Positions 24,752 through 34,464 of a stretch of 64,000 bases of DNA are shown here, in pieces. Positions within the stretch are counted from its first letter, which is position 1. Each line of letters starts with the position of its first letter. Made by a program: the position numbers and the translations under genes. The DNA is from Streptomyces sp. Its GTDB lineage: Bacteria > Actinomycetota > Actinomycetes > Streptomycetales > Streptomycetaceae. The stretch spans positions 124,001-188,000 of the forward strand of contig NZ_JAEKKT010000117.1 in NCBI RefSeq assembly GCF_019510245.1. Reading direction: 5' to 3'. The notes below the pieces were generated by a model. The model was not told where the DNA came from. It made no database searches and saw only the letters and a program-made list of their open reading frames with translations.

Positions 24752-25600
24752 TCAGTCGCAGGCGAACCCGCGCCGCTCCTTCGGCCAGGCCTCCACGCCG
24801 TGCGAGGTGCGGACGTAGGCCGTGTCGCCGTCCTCCGTCAGCCACAGCCGCCAGGCACGGAGGCGGTATCCGGTGTCGTGGGCGCCGGCAGGCATCGCGG
24901 TGTCAACGTCGTAGCGTCCGGCGAGTGCGGAGTCGTGGGCGAACACGCCGTGGGGATCGCGGACGTAGGTTCTGCCGCCGACCGTCAGGAAGTGCGCGGA
25001 CTGCCAGCCGCAGTGCTCCGCGCCGGCAGAGCTGGTGATCTTCGAGACAGGTACGCGGCGGCCGTGGGCGTCGGTCCAGATCTCGGGCCACCCCGGCCCC
25101 GACGTCACGCTCGCCGGGAGCTCCGAGGGATCACAGGAGGCGCTGGTCTCCGGACCCCAACCGGGCCTGCCCCGCTGGTCCCTGGCGACCACGACGGCCA
25201 CCTTCGTGCGCCCGCCGACGTCGTAGGAGTAGAGCACCCGGTCCGCCTCCCGACGCTCCACGCGGTAGCCGGCCCGCGGCACCTCCGGGTCGAACATGTC
25301 GAAGAAGAGCCGCAGACCGTCCTCGGGCGAGTCACCGCCGTCCCTGTCGCTCCAGCCGTCGGGCCCGGTGCCCCAGTAGATCTCCCCGTCGCACTCCAGC
25401 GCGCGGCCGGCCGCGCCCGAGGCGGTGCGCAGTGCCTGCGCGGTGCTCGCGTCGGCCTCCTTCGCGGGGATGTCCAGCGGCCCGCGGTACGGCGTCGCCG
25501 GCGGCGTCCCCCCGACCACGACGTCCGGTCCGCTCGCACCGTCGCACCCCAGCGCCGCGGCCGCCACCAGCACCGTCACCGCCGCCAGACCCCTGCGCAT
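24752..25600 (-). CDS. Secreted lipoprotein of unknown function
   Basis: A 282-residue protein. The signal peptide 'MRRGLAAVTVLVAAAALGCD' ends in a lipobox (A-L-G-C), so Cys19 is the predicted acylated residue. The mature part is acidic and aromatic, with four cysteines outside the lipobox, and no domain I recognise. The start at 25600 is chosen because it gives a normal lipoprotein signal. The frame is open for 68 more codons upstream with no ribosome-binding site. Function is unknown. Confidence 0.75.
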   Translation of the reverse strand: MRRGLAAVTVLVAAAALGCDGASGPDVVVGGTPPATPYRGPLDIPAKEADASTAQALRTASGAAGRALECDGEIYWGTGPDGWSDRDGGDSPEDGLRLFFDMFDPEVPRAGYRVERREADRVLYSYDVGGRTKVAVVVARDQRGRPGWGPETSASCDPSELPASVTSGPGWPEIWTDAHGRRVPVSKITSSAGAEHCGWQSAHFLTVGGRTYVRDPHGVFAHDSALAGRYDVDTAMPAGAHDTGYRLRAWRLWLTEDGDTAYVRTSHGVEAWPKERRGFACD

Positions 25601-25764
25601 GCCCACCCCCGCCGCTCGCCACCGTTGCCGTCCTTCGACGGCGGAGCGGGCCGGAACGTTCACGCTCGCCAAGAGGTTGGGCTGGCACGATTCCACGGGC
25701 AATGGGAAATCGTGCCCTTCCCCAGTGGGCACACCCCAGTGAACTGGGTGACCATGAACGATTT
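25601..25764. other. Intergenic stretch with several small hairpins
   Basis: No ORF of its own. GGCACGATT and AATCGTGCC (around 25682-25715) form a 9-bp stem, and CCCAGTG and CTGGG elements near 25720-25750 can pair. It leads directly into the lower-GC structured stretch to its right and may be part of the same inserted element. Confidence 0.4.
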
Positions 25765-25945
25765 GAACCCTCCCCCAACCGCAGAAGGGGGATTCCTGGC
25801 TCACGTAGCTTGACCGCTCAGCGAGTGGCCGAGTCTTACACGATCAGCACCAGCCGGGTTGGAACCAGCCCGGTTGACGTGAACATCAAAGAGCAGCACG
25901 CGCTTGGTTCTCGCAACGTGCTGAAGCCAAGTCTAACCGAAAGTA
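25765..25945 (+). ncRNA. Structured lower-GC RNA-like stretch, possible HEARO/omega-RNA remnant
   Basis: About 180 bases, clearly lower in GC than the surroundings, with stacked hairpins. TCCCCC (25771-25776) pairs with GGGGGA (25787-25792). CAGCCGGG (25851-25858) pairs with CCCGGTTG (25869-25876). CAGCACG (25894-25900) pairs with CGTGCTG (25917-25923), followed by AAGCC. The segment around CCGAGTCTTACACGATCAGC reminds me of the conserved core of HEARO RNAs, the guide scaffolds of IscB-type transposon nucleases. No IscB ORF follows. The family call is from memory of the motif and is uncertain. Confidence 0.4.
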
Positions 25946-25954
25946 GCGGCACCG

Positions 25955-26670
25955 GAGCCCCGTTCGGTGATCCGCCCGGTGACGAGGTCTTCGGCATGGC
26001 GCCCTACCCCTTCGGGCACGGCACGCACGCCGAATACGTGATCGTCCCGGCCCGGGCCCTCGTGCCGAAGCCCGCCGCCGTCGACCACGTCCAGGCCGGC
26101 GCGTTGCCGCTGGTGTCCCTGACCGCCTGGCAGGCGCTGGTGGAGAACGCCGACGTCCGGCCGGGACAGCGGGTGCTGATCCACGCGGCGGCCGGCGGGG
26201 TCGGGCATGTGGCGGTGCAGATCGCCAAGGCGCGCGGGGCGTACGTGATCGGCACCGCGAGCGCCGGCAAGCACGACTTCCTGCGGGAGATCGGCGTGGA
26301 CGAGCCGGTCGACTACCGGTCCGTGGACGTCACGGAGGCGGTGCGGGACGTCGACGTCGTGCTCGACACGGTCGGCGGCGACACGTCGGTGGCCTCGCTG
26401 CGGGTGCTGCGGCCGGGCGGGACCCTGGTGTCGATCCTGCCGGTGGGCTCGCCGGAGCTGTTCCAGGAGGCCGAGCGGCTGGGCGTACGGGCGGTGCGGA
26501 TGCTGGTGGACGCCGACCGGGCGGGGATGCGGGCGGTCGCGGAACTGGTGGAGGCGGGCAAGCTGCGCGCGACCGTCGCGGGGACCTTCCCGCTGGCCGA
26601 TGCCGCCAAGGCGCACGAGCTGGGCGGCACCGGCCGGACCACGGGCAAGCTGGTCCTGGTGGTGGACTGA
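25955..26670 (+). pseudogene. 5'-truncated zinc-type quinone oxidoreductase / NADP-dependent oxidoreductase
   Basis: From 'GDEVFGMAPYPFGHGTHAEY' onward this is a normal MDR-family oxidoreductase: the Rossmann motif 'ILIHAAAGGVGHVAVQIAKARG'-like segment, 'DTVGGDTSVASLRVLRPGG' and the terminal 'GKLVLVVD' are intact. The first ~70-80 residues (start, first half of the GroES-like domain) are absent. Upstream in the same frame is the lower-GC structured stretch, so the coding sequence begins abruptly near 25955. A GTG at about 25879 could start a hybrid protein, but the missing half-domain makes activity unlikely. Confidence 0.8.
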
Positions 26671-26680
26671 CCCGCGCGGG

Positions 26681-27787
26681 TCAGAAGGTGAGCACGGGCT
26701 TGATCGCCTTGCCCGTGCTCATGTCCCGCACCGCCCGGTCGATGTCGGCGAACGGGTAGGTGCTGATCAGCCGGTGCAGCGGCAGCCGCCCCTCGCGGAC
26801 CAGCCGGACCAGGGTGGGGATGAAGGCCTGGGTCTCGCTGTCGCCGAGGGTGAGGCCGACGATCCGCTTGCCCGACAGCAACCCGTTGACGTCCAGGGGG
26901 ACTTCGGTGCCGAAGGGCGGGGCGCCCACGACGACCAGGGTGCCGCGGGCGGCCAGCGCGTCGACGCCCTGGCGCAGGACGCCGACGTTGCCGGTCGTCT
27001 CCACGACGCCGTCGGCGCCCGCCCCCTTGGAGATGCGCCGCAGGGCCTCGGGCACGTCCTCCCGGCTCGCGTCGACGGTGTGGGTGCCGCCCACCTCCCT
27101 TGCCAGCTCGAGGCGTTCGGCCACCCGGTCGACGGCGACGATCGTGGTGGCGGGGGTGAGCGCGGCGGCCATGACGGCCGACAGGCCGACCGCTCCGGCG
27201 CCGAGGACGACGACCGTGCTGCCGGCGGCCGGCTCAAGGACGTTCCACACGGCGCCGACCCCGGTCTGCACCCCGCAGCCGAGCGGGGCGATCGACTCCA
27301 GCGGGACGTCCGGGTCGACCTTGACGAGGCTGCGCTCGTCCACCAGCGCCCGTTCGGCGAAGGAGGACTGACCGAAGAAGTGCCCGCCGAGCGGCTCGCC
27401 GTCCCGGCTGACGGTGGCGGTGCCGTCGGCGCGCCGGCCGCCGATCAGGTTGAGCGGCAGCCAGGTGGTGCAGTAGGCGGGGTGGCCGCCGTGGCAGTTG
27501 CGGCAGGAGCCGCAGGAGGTGAAGGACAGCACGACGTGGTCGCCGGGGGCCACGCCGGTGACGGCGGAGCCCACGGCCTCGACGACGCCGGCGCCCTCGT
27601 GGCCCAGCACCCCGGGCAGCGGGAAGGGCAGTCCGCCGCTCGCCACGCTGAGGTCGGTGTGGCACAGACCGGTGGCGACCATGCGGACGAGCGCCTCGTA
27701 CGGCCCCGGTGCGTCGAGCTGGACGTCGCCGAGGGTGAAGGGGGCGCCGCCGGACTCGACCACGGCGGCTCGGGTGGTGAGGGACAT
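26681..27787 (-). CDS. Zinc-dependent alcohol dehydrogenase (MDR family)
   Basis: A 368-residue dehydrogenase. Catalytic zinc: Cys in 'MVATGLCHTDLSV' and His-Glu in 'GVLGHEGAGVVEAVG'. Structural zinc: 'CGSCRNCHGGHPAYC', four Cys. NAD site: 'VVVLGAGAVGLSAVMAA'. It resembles aryl-alcohol/benzyl-alcohol dehydrogenases. It starts 25 bases downstream of the aldehyde dehydrogenase, so alcohol to aldehyde to acid oxidation by one operon is the obvious reading. The start at 27787 follows a GGAGTTCC-type site. Confidence 0.92.
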   Translation of the reverse strand: MSLTTRAAVVESGGAPFTLGDVQLDAPGPYEALVRMVATGLCHTDLSVASGGLPFPLPGVLGHEGAGVVEAVGSAVTGVAPGDHVVLSFTSCGSCRNCHGGHPAYCTTWLPLNLIGGRRADGTATVSRDGEPLGGHFFGQSSFAERALVDERSLVKVDPDVPLESIAPLGCGVQTGVGAVWNVLEPAAGSTVVVLGAGAVGLSAVMAAALTPATTIVAVDRVAERLELAREVGGTHTVDASREDVPEALRRISKGAGADGVVETTGNVGVLRQGVDALAARGTLVVVGAPPFGTEVPLDVNGLLSGKRIVGLTLGDSETQAFIPTLVRLVREGRLPLHRLISTYPFADIDRAVRDMSTGKAIKPVLTF

Positions 27788-27812
27788 CGTAGGAACTCCT
27801 GGTCTGCGGGGC

Positions 27813-29270
27813 TCAGTCGAGCGAGACGACGACGGACTTGACCTTGGTGTAGGCGGCGAGCGCCTCGGGGCCGTACTCGCGGCCGAAGCCGGACGCCTTG
27901 ACACCCCCGAAGGGGACGGCGGGGTCGAGCATCGCCCAGTCGTTGACCCAGACGATCCCGGCCTGGAGGCGGGCGGCGACGCGGTGCGCGCGGGCCAGGC
28001 TGCCGGTCTGGACGCCCGCGGCGAGGCCGTACGGCGTGGAGTTGGCGAGGGCGACGGCCTCGTCCTCGGAGTCGAAGGGCTGCACGGTGAGGACCGGGCC
28101 GAAGATCTCGTCCTGGATCACCCGGGAGTCGTTCGGCAGGTCCGCGACGACGGTCGGCTTGTAGTAGAAGCCACCGCCGAGGTCGAGGCGTTCGCCGCCG
28201 CAGACGATCCGGCCGCCCTCCTTGCGGGCGAGGTCGACGTACTCCTCGACCTTGCGCAGGTGCTTCTCCCCCGCCATCGGGCCGACCACGGTGGCGGGGT
28301 CGCGCGGGTCGCCGACCGGGACGCCGGGGACGGCCTCGGCGAGGATGCCGAGCAGGGTGGCGTAGACGGGGCGGGCGACGAGGAGCCGGGGGCCGCCCAT
28401 GCAGAACTGGCCGGTGTTGAAGACGAACGCCTTGATCACCGCGCCGACGGCGTTCTCCAGGTCGGCGTCCTCGAAGACCAGGTGGGCCGCGTTGCCGCCG
28501 AGTTCCACGGTGACCGGCTTGAGCGCCTCCCCGGCCGTGCTCGTCACGTGCCGCCCGACGGCGGTGGAGCCGGTGAAGGCGACCTTGTCGACGCCCGGGT
28601 GGCGCAGCAGGGCCTCGCCAGCGACCGGCCCGGCGCCGGTGACGACGTTGACCACCCCGTCCGGGACGCCCGCCTCCTTGAACAGGCGGGCCATGCGCAG
28701 CGCGCTGAGCGGGGTCTCGTCGGCGGGCTTGTGGACGACCGTGTTTCCGGCGGCGAGGGCCGGGCCGATCTTCGAACCGGCGAGGATGAGCGGGAAGTTG
28801 AACGGGGTGATGGCGGCGACCACGCCGATCGCCTCGCGCCGGGTGTAGGCGAGGGCGTTCATCGGTACGTCGCGGACGGCGCCGTCCAGGGAGTGGGCGA
28901 GGGCGGCGAAGTGCTCGTAGTCGTTGGCCGCGTTGGTGACGTCGACGGCCCGGGCCAGCGTGATCGGCTTGCCGACGTCCAGGCTCTCCAGGGCGGCTAT
29001 CTCCTCGGCGTTCTCCCGGATCAGCTCCGCGACGCGGTGCAGCACGCGGCCGCGCTCCCGGCCGCTGAGTCCCGCCCACTCCCCCGCGTCGAAGGTCTCG
29101 CGGGCGGCGCGGACGGCGGCGTCGACGTCGGCGGCGCCGGCCTCCGCGACGGTGGTGATCACCTGACCGGTGGCCGGGTCGGTCACCTCCGTCCGGGCCC
29201 CGTCGACGGCCTCCCGCCACTGTCCGCCGATGAACAGCTGCCCCGGTCCGGTCTCGAAGGTGGTCGTCAT
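27813..29270 (-). CDS. Aldehyde dehydrogenase
   Basis: A 485-residue NAD(P)-dependent aldehyde dehydrogenase. Key features: 'AITPFNFPLILAGSKIGPAL' (oxyanion Asn), 'VELGGNAAHLVFEDADLE' with general-base Glu, and 'FVFNTGQFCMGGPRLLV' with the nucleophilic Cys, then 'EIFGPVLTVQPF' near the C-terminus. Length is normal. First gene of the operon controlled by the divergent MarR. The substrate is unknown; the partner dehydrogenase suggests an aromatic or aliphatic aldehyde. Confidence 0.93.
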   Translation of the reverse strand: MTTTFETGPGQLFIGGQWREAVDGARTEVTDPATGQVITTVAEAGAADVDAAVRAARETFDAGEWAGLSGRERGRVLHRVAELIRENAEEIAALESLDVGKPITLARAVDVTNAANDYEHFAALAHSLDGAVRDVPMNALAYTRREAIGVVAAITPFNFPLILAGSKIGPALAAGNTVVHKPADETPLSALRMARLFKEAGVPDGVVNVVTGAGPVAGEALLRHPGVDKVAFTGSTAVGRHVTSTAGEALKPVTVELGGNAAHLVFEDADLENAVGAVIKAFVFNTGQFCMGGPRLLVARPVYATLLGILAEAVPGVPVGDPRDPATVVGPMAGEKHLRKVEEYVDLARKEGGRIVCGGERLDLGGGFYYKPTVVADLPNDSRVIQDEIFGPVLTVQPFDSEDEAVALANSTPYGLAAGVQTGSLARAHRVAARLQAGIVWVNDWAMLDPAVPFGGVKASGFGREYGPEALAAYTKVKSVVVSLD

Positions 29271-29307
29271 TGCCCACTCCCCAGCGTCGATCGCTTAGCC
29301 TTCAACA

Positions 29308-29356
29308 AACAGGATTCCTGTTGGTCCGCAGTCTCATTACGGACAGGATTCCTGTC
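29308..29356. promoter_or_regulatory. Two identical MarR-type operators
   Basis: AACAGGATTCCTGTT (29308-29322) and GACAGGATTCCTGTC (29342-29356) are both 15-bp palindromes with the same 13-bp core and centres 34 bases apart. They lie between the divergent aldehyde dehydrogenase and MarR genes. The second site ends 20 bases before the marR start, so binding would block both promoters. Confidence 0.8.
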
Positions 29357-29375
29357 AATGGTCTAGGGTGAACGC

Positions 29376-29804
29376 ATGGTCGGTACAAAGACACGCCCCT
29401 CGCTGCTGTACATGGTCAAGCAGGTGGAGCTGGTGGTGCGCTCACACCTCGACGAGCTCGTGAAGCCCGCCGGGATCACCGCGCTGCAGTACACGGCCCT
29501 GACCGTCCTGGAGCGCCACGACGGCCTGTCGGCGGCCCAGTTGGCACGGGACTCGTTCGTCACCGCCCAGTCGATGGCCGACCTCGTGAGGTCCCTGGAG
29601 ACGCGCGGCCTGATCCGGCGGGAGCGCAATCCGCGCAACCGGCGGGAGCTGCTGATCCTGCTGACGGACGCCGGGCGCGAACTGCTCGCCGGGGCCGCCG
29701 GGCCGGTGCGGGAGCTGGAGGAGCGGATGGTCCGCGAGCTCACCGCGCACCAGGAGGAGCAGTTCCGCCAGGCGCTGAGCAAGGCGTGGCACGCGCTCTC
29801 CTAG
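29376..29804 (+). CDS. MarR-family regulator
   Basis: A 142-residue MarR protein with winged-helix features: 'YTALTVLERHDGLSAAQLARDSFVTAQSMADLVRSLETRGLIRRERNP', followed by the wing 'RNRRELLILLTDAGREL'. It is divergent from the aldehyde/alcohol dehydrogenase operon, with two matching palindromes between. It is therefore likely to repress that operon and itself until an aldehyde or phenolic effector binds. Confidence 0.92.
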   Translation: MVGTKTRPSLLYMVKQVELVVRSHLDELVKPAGITALQYTALTVLERHDGLSAAQLARDSFVTAQSMADLVRSLETRGLIRRERNPRNRRELLILLTDAGRELLAGAAGPVRELEERMVRELTAHQEEQFRQALSKAWHALS

Positions 29805-29976
29805 GCGGGCACCGCTCTCACGTGCCGGTTCCCCGACTGTCGCGCACGCCACAGAAAATGGCGAGCCGAAGCAGCAGACATATGTCAATCGAACATGCTC
29901 AAATTCCCTCCATCGAGGGTAACTTGCAGTGCGGGGAACGGAATTGAACCGGCAGGGGTGGGAGGTTGATGTCGAC

Positions 29977-30369
29977 GTGCGCCAGGAACCCCGGCAGGAT
30001 CCCGCGCCGCTCTCCCGGCACCTGCGCATCCACCAGGACCGCGGCCACACGGTGCTGGAGCTGCGGGGCGAGATCGACATCGCGGCGGCGACGGAGATCG
30101 CGCCCCATCTGGACCGGGTGACCGCCCAGGAGAACGGCCGGGTCGTGATCGACCTGCTGCCCGTCGAGTTCTTCGACTGCTCGGGGCTGCGGCTGCTCTA
30201 CCGGGCGCGCAGCCGGGTGCTGAAGCGCGGCGGGGAGCTCCAGCTGGTCTGCACGCACCCGCTGACCCTGCGGGTGCTCAAGGTGACGGGACTGTCGCGG
30301 CTGCTGCCGCCCCGGGCGACGCTGGACGCGGCCCTGGGCCAGCCCGAGGCCACGTCCGGCACCTTATGA
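29977..30369 (+). CDS. STAS-domain anti-anti-sigma factor
   Basis: About 130 residues. STAS fold: '[20 protein letters not shown]' and '[20 protein letters not shown]', in which Ser of D-C-S-G is the usual phosphorylation site of anti-sigma antagonists. I prefer the GTG at 29977, with GGGAGG 11 bases upstream. An earlier GTG at 29929 would add 16 residues. No kinase/anti-sigma gene is adjacent, so its partner is encoded elsewhere. Confidence 0.82.
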   Translation: MRQEPRQDPAPLSRHLRIHQDRGHTVLELRGEIDIAAATEIAPHLDRVTAQENGRVVIDLLPVEFFDCSGLRLLYRARSRVLKRGGELQLVCTHPLTLRVLKVTGLSRLLPPRATLDAALGQPEATSGTL

Positions 30370-30415
30370 CACCGTTGCCACTCCGGTTTCCTGCGGGCCT
30401 GCGCCCCCAGGAGTC

Positions 30416-31609
<1,194 letters not shown>

Positions 31610-31674
31610 GGGGGGCCTCCTGATCGCGTCGGTGCCGCCGAGCGCGGTTCAGCGCTACAACTCCTCCTTCCTGT

Positions 31675-32631
31675 CTAGAGGTTGCGCGGCTCGTCGAACA
31701 GGGCGCTCACGGACTCACCGTTGTGAATACGGCGTACGGCCTCCGCGAGGGCCGGGGCGATGGACAGGATCCGCAGCTTGTCGGTGTGCTCCTCGACGGG
31801 CACCGGCACGGTGTTGGTGCAGACGATCTCCAGCACGTCGGGCTGCTCGCTCAGCCGCTTGAGCGCCCCGGCCGCGAACAGCCCGTGCGTACAGGCGATC
31901 CGGATCGACCGCGGCGGCCCCAGCTCCCTGATTCTTTCCAGGAGTTCGACGACCGTGCTGCCCTTGGCGATCTCGTCGTCGAGCACGATGACGTCCCGGT
32001 CGGCCACCTCGCCGATCACCGAGCTGATGGTGACCCGGTCGTCCGGGTAGCGTTGCTTGGCGCCGGCCGCCACCTGGGCTCCGATCAGCCGGGCGAAGGC
32101 GGCGGCCTCCTTGGCGTTGCCGAGGTCGGGCGAGACGACGGTGGTGCGCGACAGGTCGTACCGCCGGAAGTGCGCCGCCAGCTCGCGCAGCGCGTGCAGG
32201 TGGTCGACCGGTACCGAGAAGAAGCCGTGCACCTGCGGGGCGTGCAGGGTCATGGCGAGGACCCGGCTCGCGCCGGCGGCCACCAGCAGGTCGGCGACCA
32301 GGCGGCCGCCCAGCGAGATGCGCGGGGCGTCCTTCTTGTCGGAGCGGGCGTAGGAGTAGTGCGGCATCACGACGGTGATCCGGCCCGCGGAGGCACCGCG
32401 GGCCGCGTCGCACATGAGCAGCAGCTCCACCAGGTGCTCCTGCACCGGGCGGACCAGCGGCTGGATCAGGAAGACGTCCCGCTCCCGGCAGTTGGCCTGG
32501 AGCTGCACCTCCAGGCAGTCGTTGGCGAACCGGCTGACCCGCGTCGGGCTGAGCGGCACCCCGAGGTGCGCGCAGACCTCCTCGGCCAGCTCGGGGTGGG
32601 CGCTCCCGCTGAAGACGGCGATGTCTCGCAC
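31675..32631 (-). CDS. Ribose-phosphate pyrophosphokinase, divergent paralogue
   Basis: A 318-residue PRPP synthetase. Present: '[20 protein letters not shown]', the ATP site region '[20 protein letters not shown]' (canonical Arg-Gln-Asp-Arg-Lys becomes Arg-Ser-Asp-Lys-Lys), and '[15 protein letters not shown]'. The PRPP loop reads '[15 protein letters not shown]' instead of the usual DD-x-I-D-T-(G/A)-G-T. The catalytic flap and loop substitutions suggest altered activity or regulation. It is transcribed with the divergent EF-Tu. A canonical prs gene should exist elsewhere in the genome. Confidence 0.85.
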   Translation of the reverse strand: MRDIAVFSGSAHPELAEEVCAHLGVPLSPTRVSRFANDCLEVQLQANCRERDVFLIQPLVRPVQEHLVELLLMCDAARGASAGRITVVMPHYSYARSDKKDAPRISLGGRLVADLLVAAGASRVLAMTLHAPQVHGFFSVPVDHLHALRELAAHFRRYDLSRTTVVSPDLGNAKEAAAFARLIGAQVAAGAKQRYPDDRVTISSVIGEVADRDVIVLDDEIAKGSTVVELLERIRELGPPRSIRIACTHGLFAAGALKRLSEQPDVLEIVCTNTVPVPVEEHTDKLRILSIAPALAEAVRRIHNGESVSALFDEPRNL

Positions 32632-32690
32632 GATCCGCTCCTCGCATGATCAGTACGGGCTACGGGCTCATGCTACGGACCGTGCCGCTC

Positions 32691-33409
32691 TCACCACGGC
32701 ACGGGTGTGCCGTCCCAGGAGAAGAACCCGCCGCTGGGGCCGTCGTCGGGCAGCAGCGCCAGTCGTACGGCACCCCGCGCACCCTCGGCAGGATCGCCGC
32801 CCCCGGCGGCCGCACCGGGCACCAGGTCGGTGGCCCGCCGTCCCGGGGCCAGGGCGTTCACCTTGAATCCGGCCTCGGCCAGCTCCTGGGCGTACAGGAC
32901 GGTCAGCGCGTTCAGCGCGGCCTTGGACGAGCGGTAGGCGGCGGACCTGGGGACGCCCTCGGCGAACTGCGGATTGGGCCGGGTACTCCAGGCGAGGGAC
33001 GCGGTACCGCTGCTGACGTTCACCACGCGCGGGTGGGCGGAGCGGCGCAGGGCGGGCAGGAAGGCGTTGGTGACCGCGGCGACGCCGAAGACGTTGGCCT
33101 CGTACGTCCGCCGGAAGTCCGCGACGCCGGTCTCCGAGGGGGTGCCGGTCACCGGCTGGACACCGGCGTTGTTGACCAGGACGTCGAGGCGGTCGACTCC
33201 GGCGGCGGCCCGCTCGACGCTGCCGGGGTCCGTGACGTCGAGGACCAGGAGCCGTGCGTTCGCGCCGATATCTCCGCCACGGCCCGCGCGCCGCGCTCGG
33301 CATCCCGGGACCCGACGTGGACGCGGAAGCCCTCCTCGGCCAGCAGCCTGGCGATGTGGAAGCCGATGCCCTTGTTGGCACCGGTGACGAGTGCTGTGCG
33401 ATCGTTCAT
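32691..33409 (-). pseudogene. Frameshifted short-chain dehydrogenase/reductase
   Basis: The N-terminal part 'MNDRTALVTGANKGIGFHIA' (TGxxxGIG cofactor motif) and the C-terminal part 'SAAYRSSKAALNALTVLY' (YxxxK catalytic pair) are in different frames. Reading is continuous if one base is restored near 33262-33267, where the expected GCG-GCG has become GCGCG. The restored frame reads 'ANARLLVLDVTDPGSVERAA' then 'LDVLVNNAGVQPVTG'. It is either a recent loss-of-function mutation or a sequencing error in a GC repeat. Divergent from the XRE regulator. Confidence 0.8.
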
Positions 33410-33486
33410 GTCAGCCACGGTCCCCCGGCCGCGTCCGCCCTGCCAGGGACCACCTGTACCAGGCGGACCGAGGAGAGGACGCCGGC

Positions 33487-34299
33487 ATGGCGAGGCAGGA
33501 ACTGGCCCGCTTCCTGCGCGAGCGCCGCGCGGGACTGCACCCGCAGACGGTGGGCCTGCCGCCGGGCACCGACCGCCGCACCCCCGGGCTGCGCCGCGAG
33601 GAGGTAGCCGAGCTCGCGCACATGAGCGTCGACTACTACATCCGCCTGGAGCAGGCCCGCGGCCCCCGCCCCTCCCCACGCGTCCTGGACGCCCTGGCCG
33701 GGGCACTGCGGCTGGCCCCCGCCGAGCGCAGCCACCTCTTCCACCTGGCCGGCTCGGCCGCGCCGCCACCCGGCGGCACGGCGGTACGGCGGGTACGACC
33801 GCACGTGGCCCGCCTGCTGGAACGGCTCCCCGACACCGCCGCGATCGTCACCGACGCGGCCTACGGCCTGGTGGCCTGGAACCCTCTCGCCCAGCTGCTG
33901 CTCGGCGGCGATCTCGGCCTCGGCACGACCAACCTGGCCCGCCGGCGCTTCCTCGGCCAGGGGCGGATGTACGAGAGCTCCCGTGCCGAGGAGACCGGGC
34001 ACATCGTGGTGGCCCGGTTGCGGCGGGCCGCCGAGCGGTATCCGCACGACGCTCAGCTCAGCGCCCTGCTGGAGGAGTTGCGGGCGGGCAGCGAGGACTT
34101 CCGGCGGATCTGGGCGGCCCATCCGGTGCACGCCCCCGGACACCGCACCAAGCTCCTCGACCATCCGGAGCTGGGGCGGCTGCGGCTGAACTGCGACGTC
34201 CTGCTGGTGCCGGAGGACGACCAGGAGGTCGTCCTCGTCACCGCGGACCCGGGTTCGCCGTCGGCGCGCCGGATCGCGGAGCTGGCCGCACGGTCCTGA
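33487..34299 (+). CDS. XRE-family regulator with MmyB-like ligand domain
   Basis: A 270-residue regulator. HTH: 'GLRREEVAELAHMSVDYYIRLEQARGPRPSPRVLDALA' (residues ~37-75). The C-terminal MmyB-type domain has 'AYGLVAWNPLAQLLLGG', 'RIWAAHPVHAPGHRTKLLDHPELGRL' and 'DQEVVLVTADPGSPSARRI'. In Streptomyces such genes are very often divergent from the SDR they repress, exactly as here with the (frameshifted) SDR. GAGGAGAGG precedes the ATG at 33487. Confidence 0.9.
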   Translation: MARQELARFLRERRAGLHPQTVGLPPGTDRRTPGLRREEVAELAHMSVDYYIRLEQARGPRPSPRVLDALAGALRLAPAERSHLFHLAGSAAPPPGGTAVRRVRPHVARLLERLPDTAAIVTDAAYGLVAWNPLAQLLLGGDLGLGTTNLARRRFLGQGRMYESSRAEETGHIVVARLRRAAERYPHDAQLSALLEELRAGSEDFRRIWAAHPVHAPGHRTKLLDHPELGRLRLNCDVLLVPEDDQEVVLVTADPGSPSARRIAELAARS

Positions 34300-34317
34300 C
34301 CGGCCGTCCGGGCGAGC

Positions 34318-34345
34318 GGTGGCCGGTGGCCGGTGGCCGGTGGCC
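34318..34345. repeat. Four tandem copies of a 7-bp repeat
   Basis: GGTGGCC repeated four times without interruption (34318, 34325, 34332, 34339), between the XRE regulator stop and the DUF4230 gene. Copy number could vary between strains. Confidence 0.85.
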
Positions 34346-34464
34346 GCCGGGACTGTCACGCCGCCGCGTGTATCAGTCCTGCCTCAGCTGTCTCAATCGG
34401 CCAACAAGACGGTCTGGCAGGGCTTTTGGCGGGCATGCGTGTCGTTGGAAAGGAGGACCGTCAC

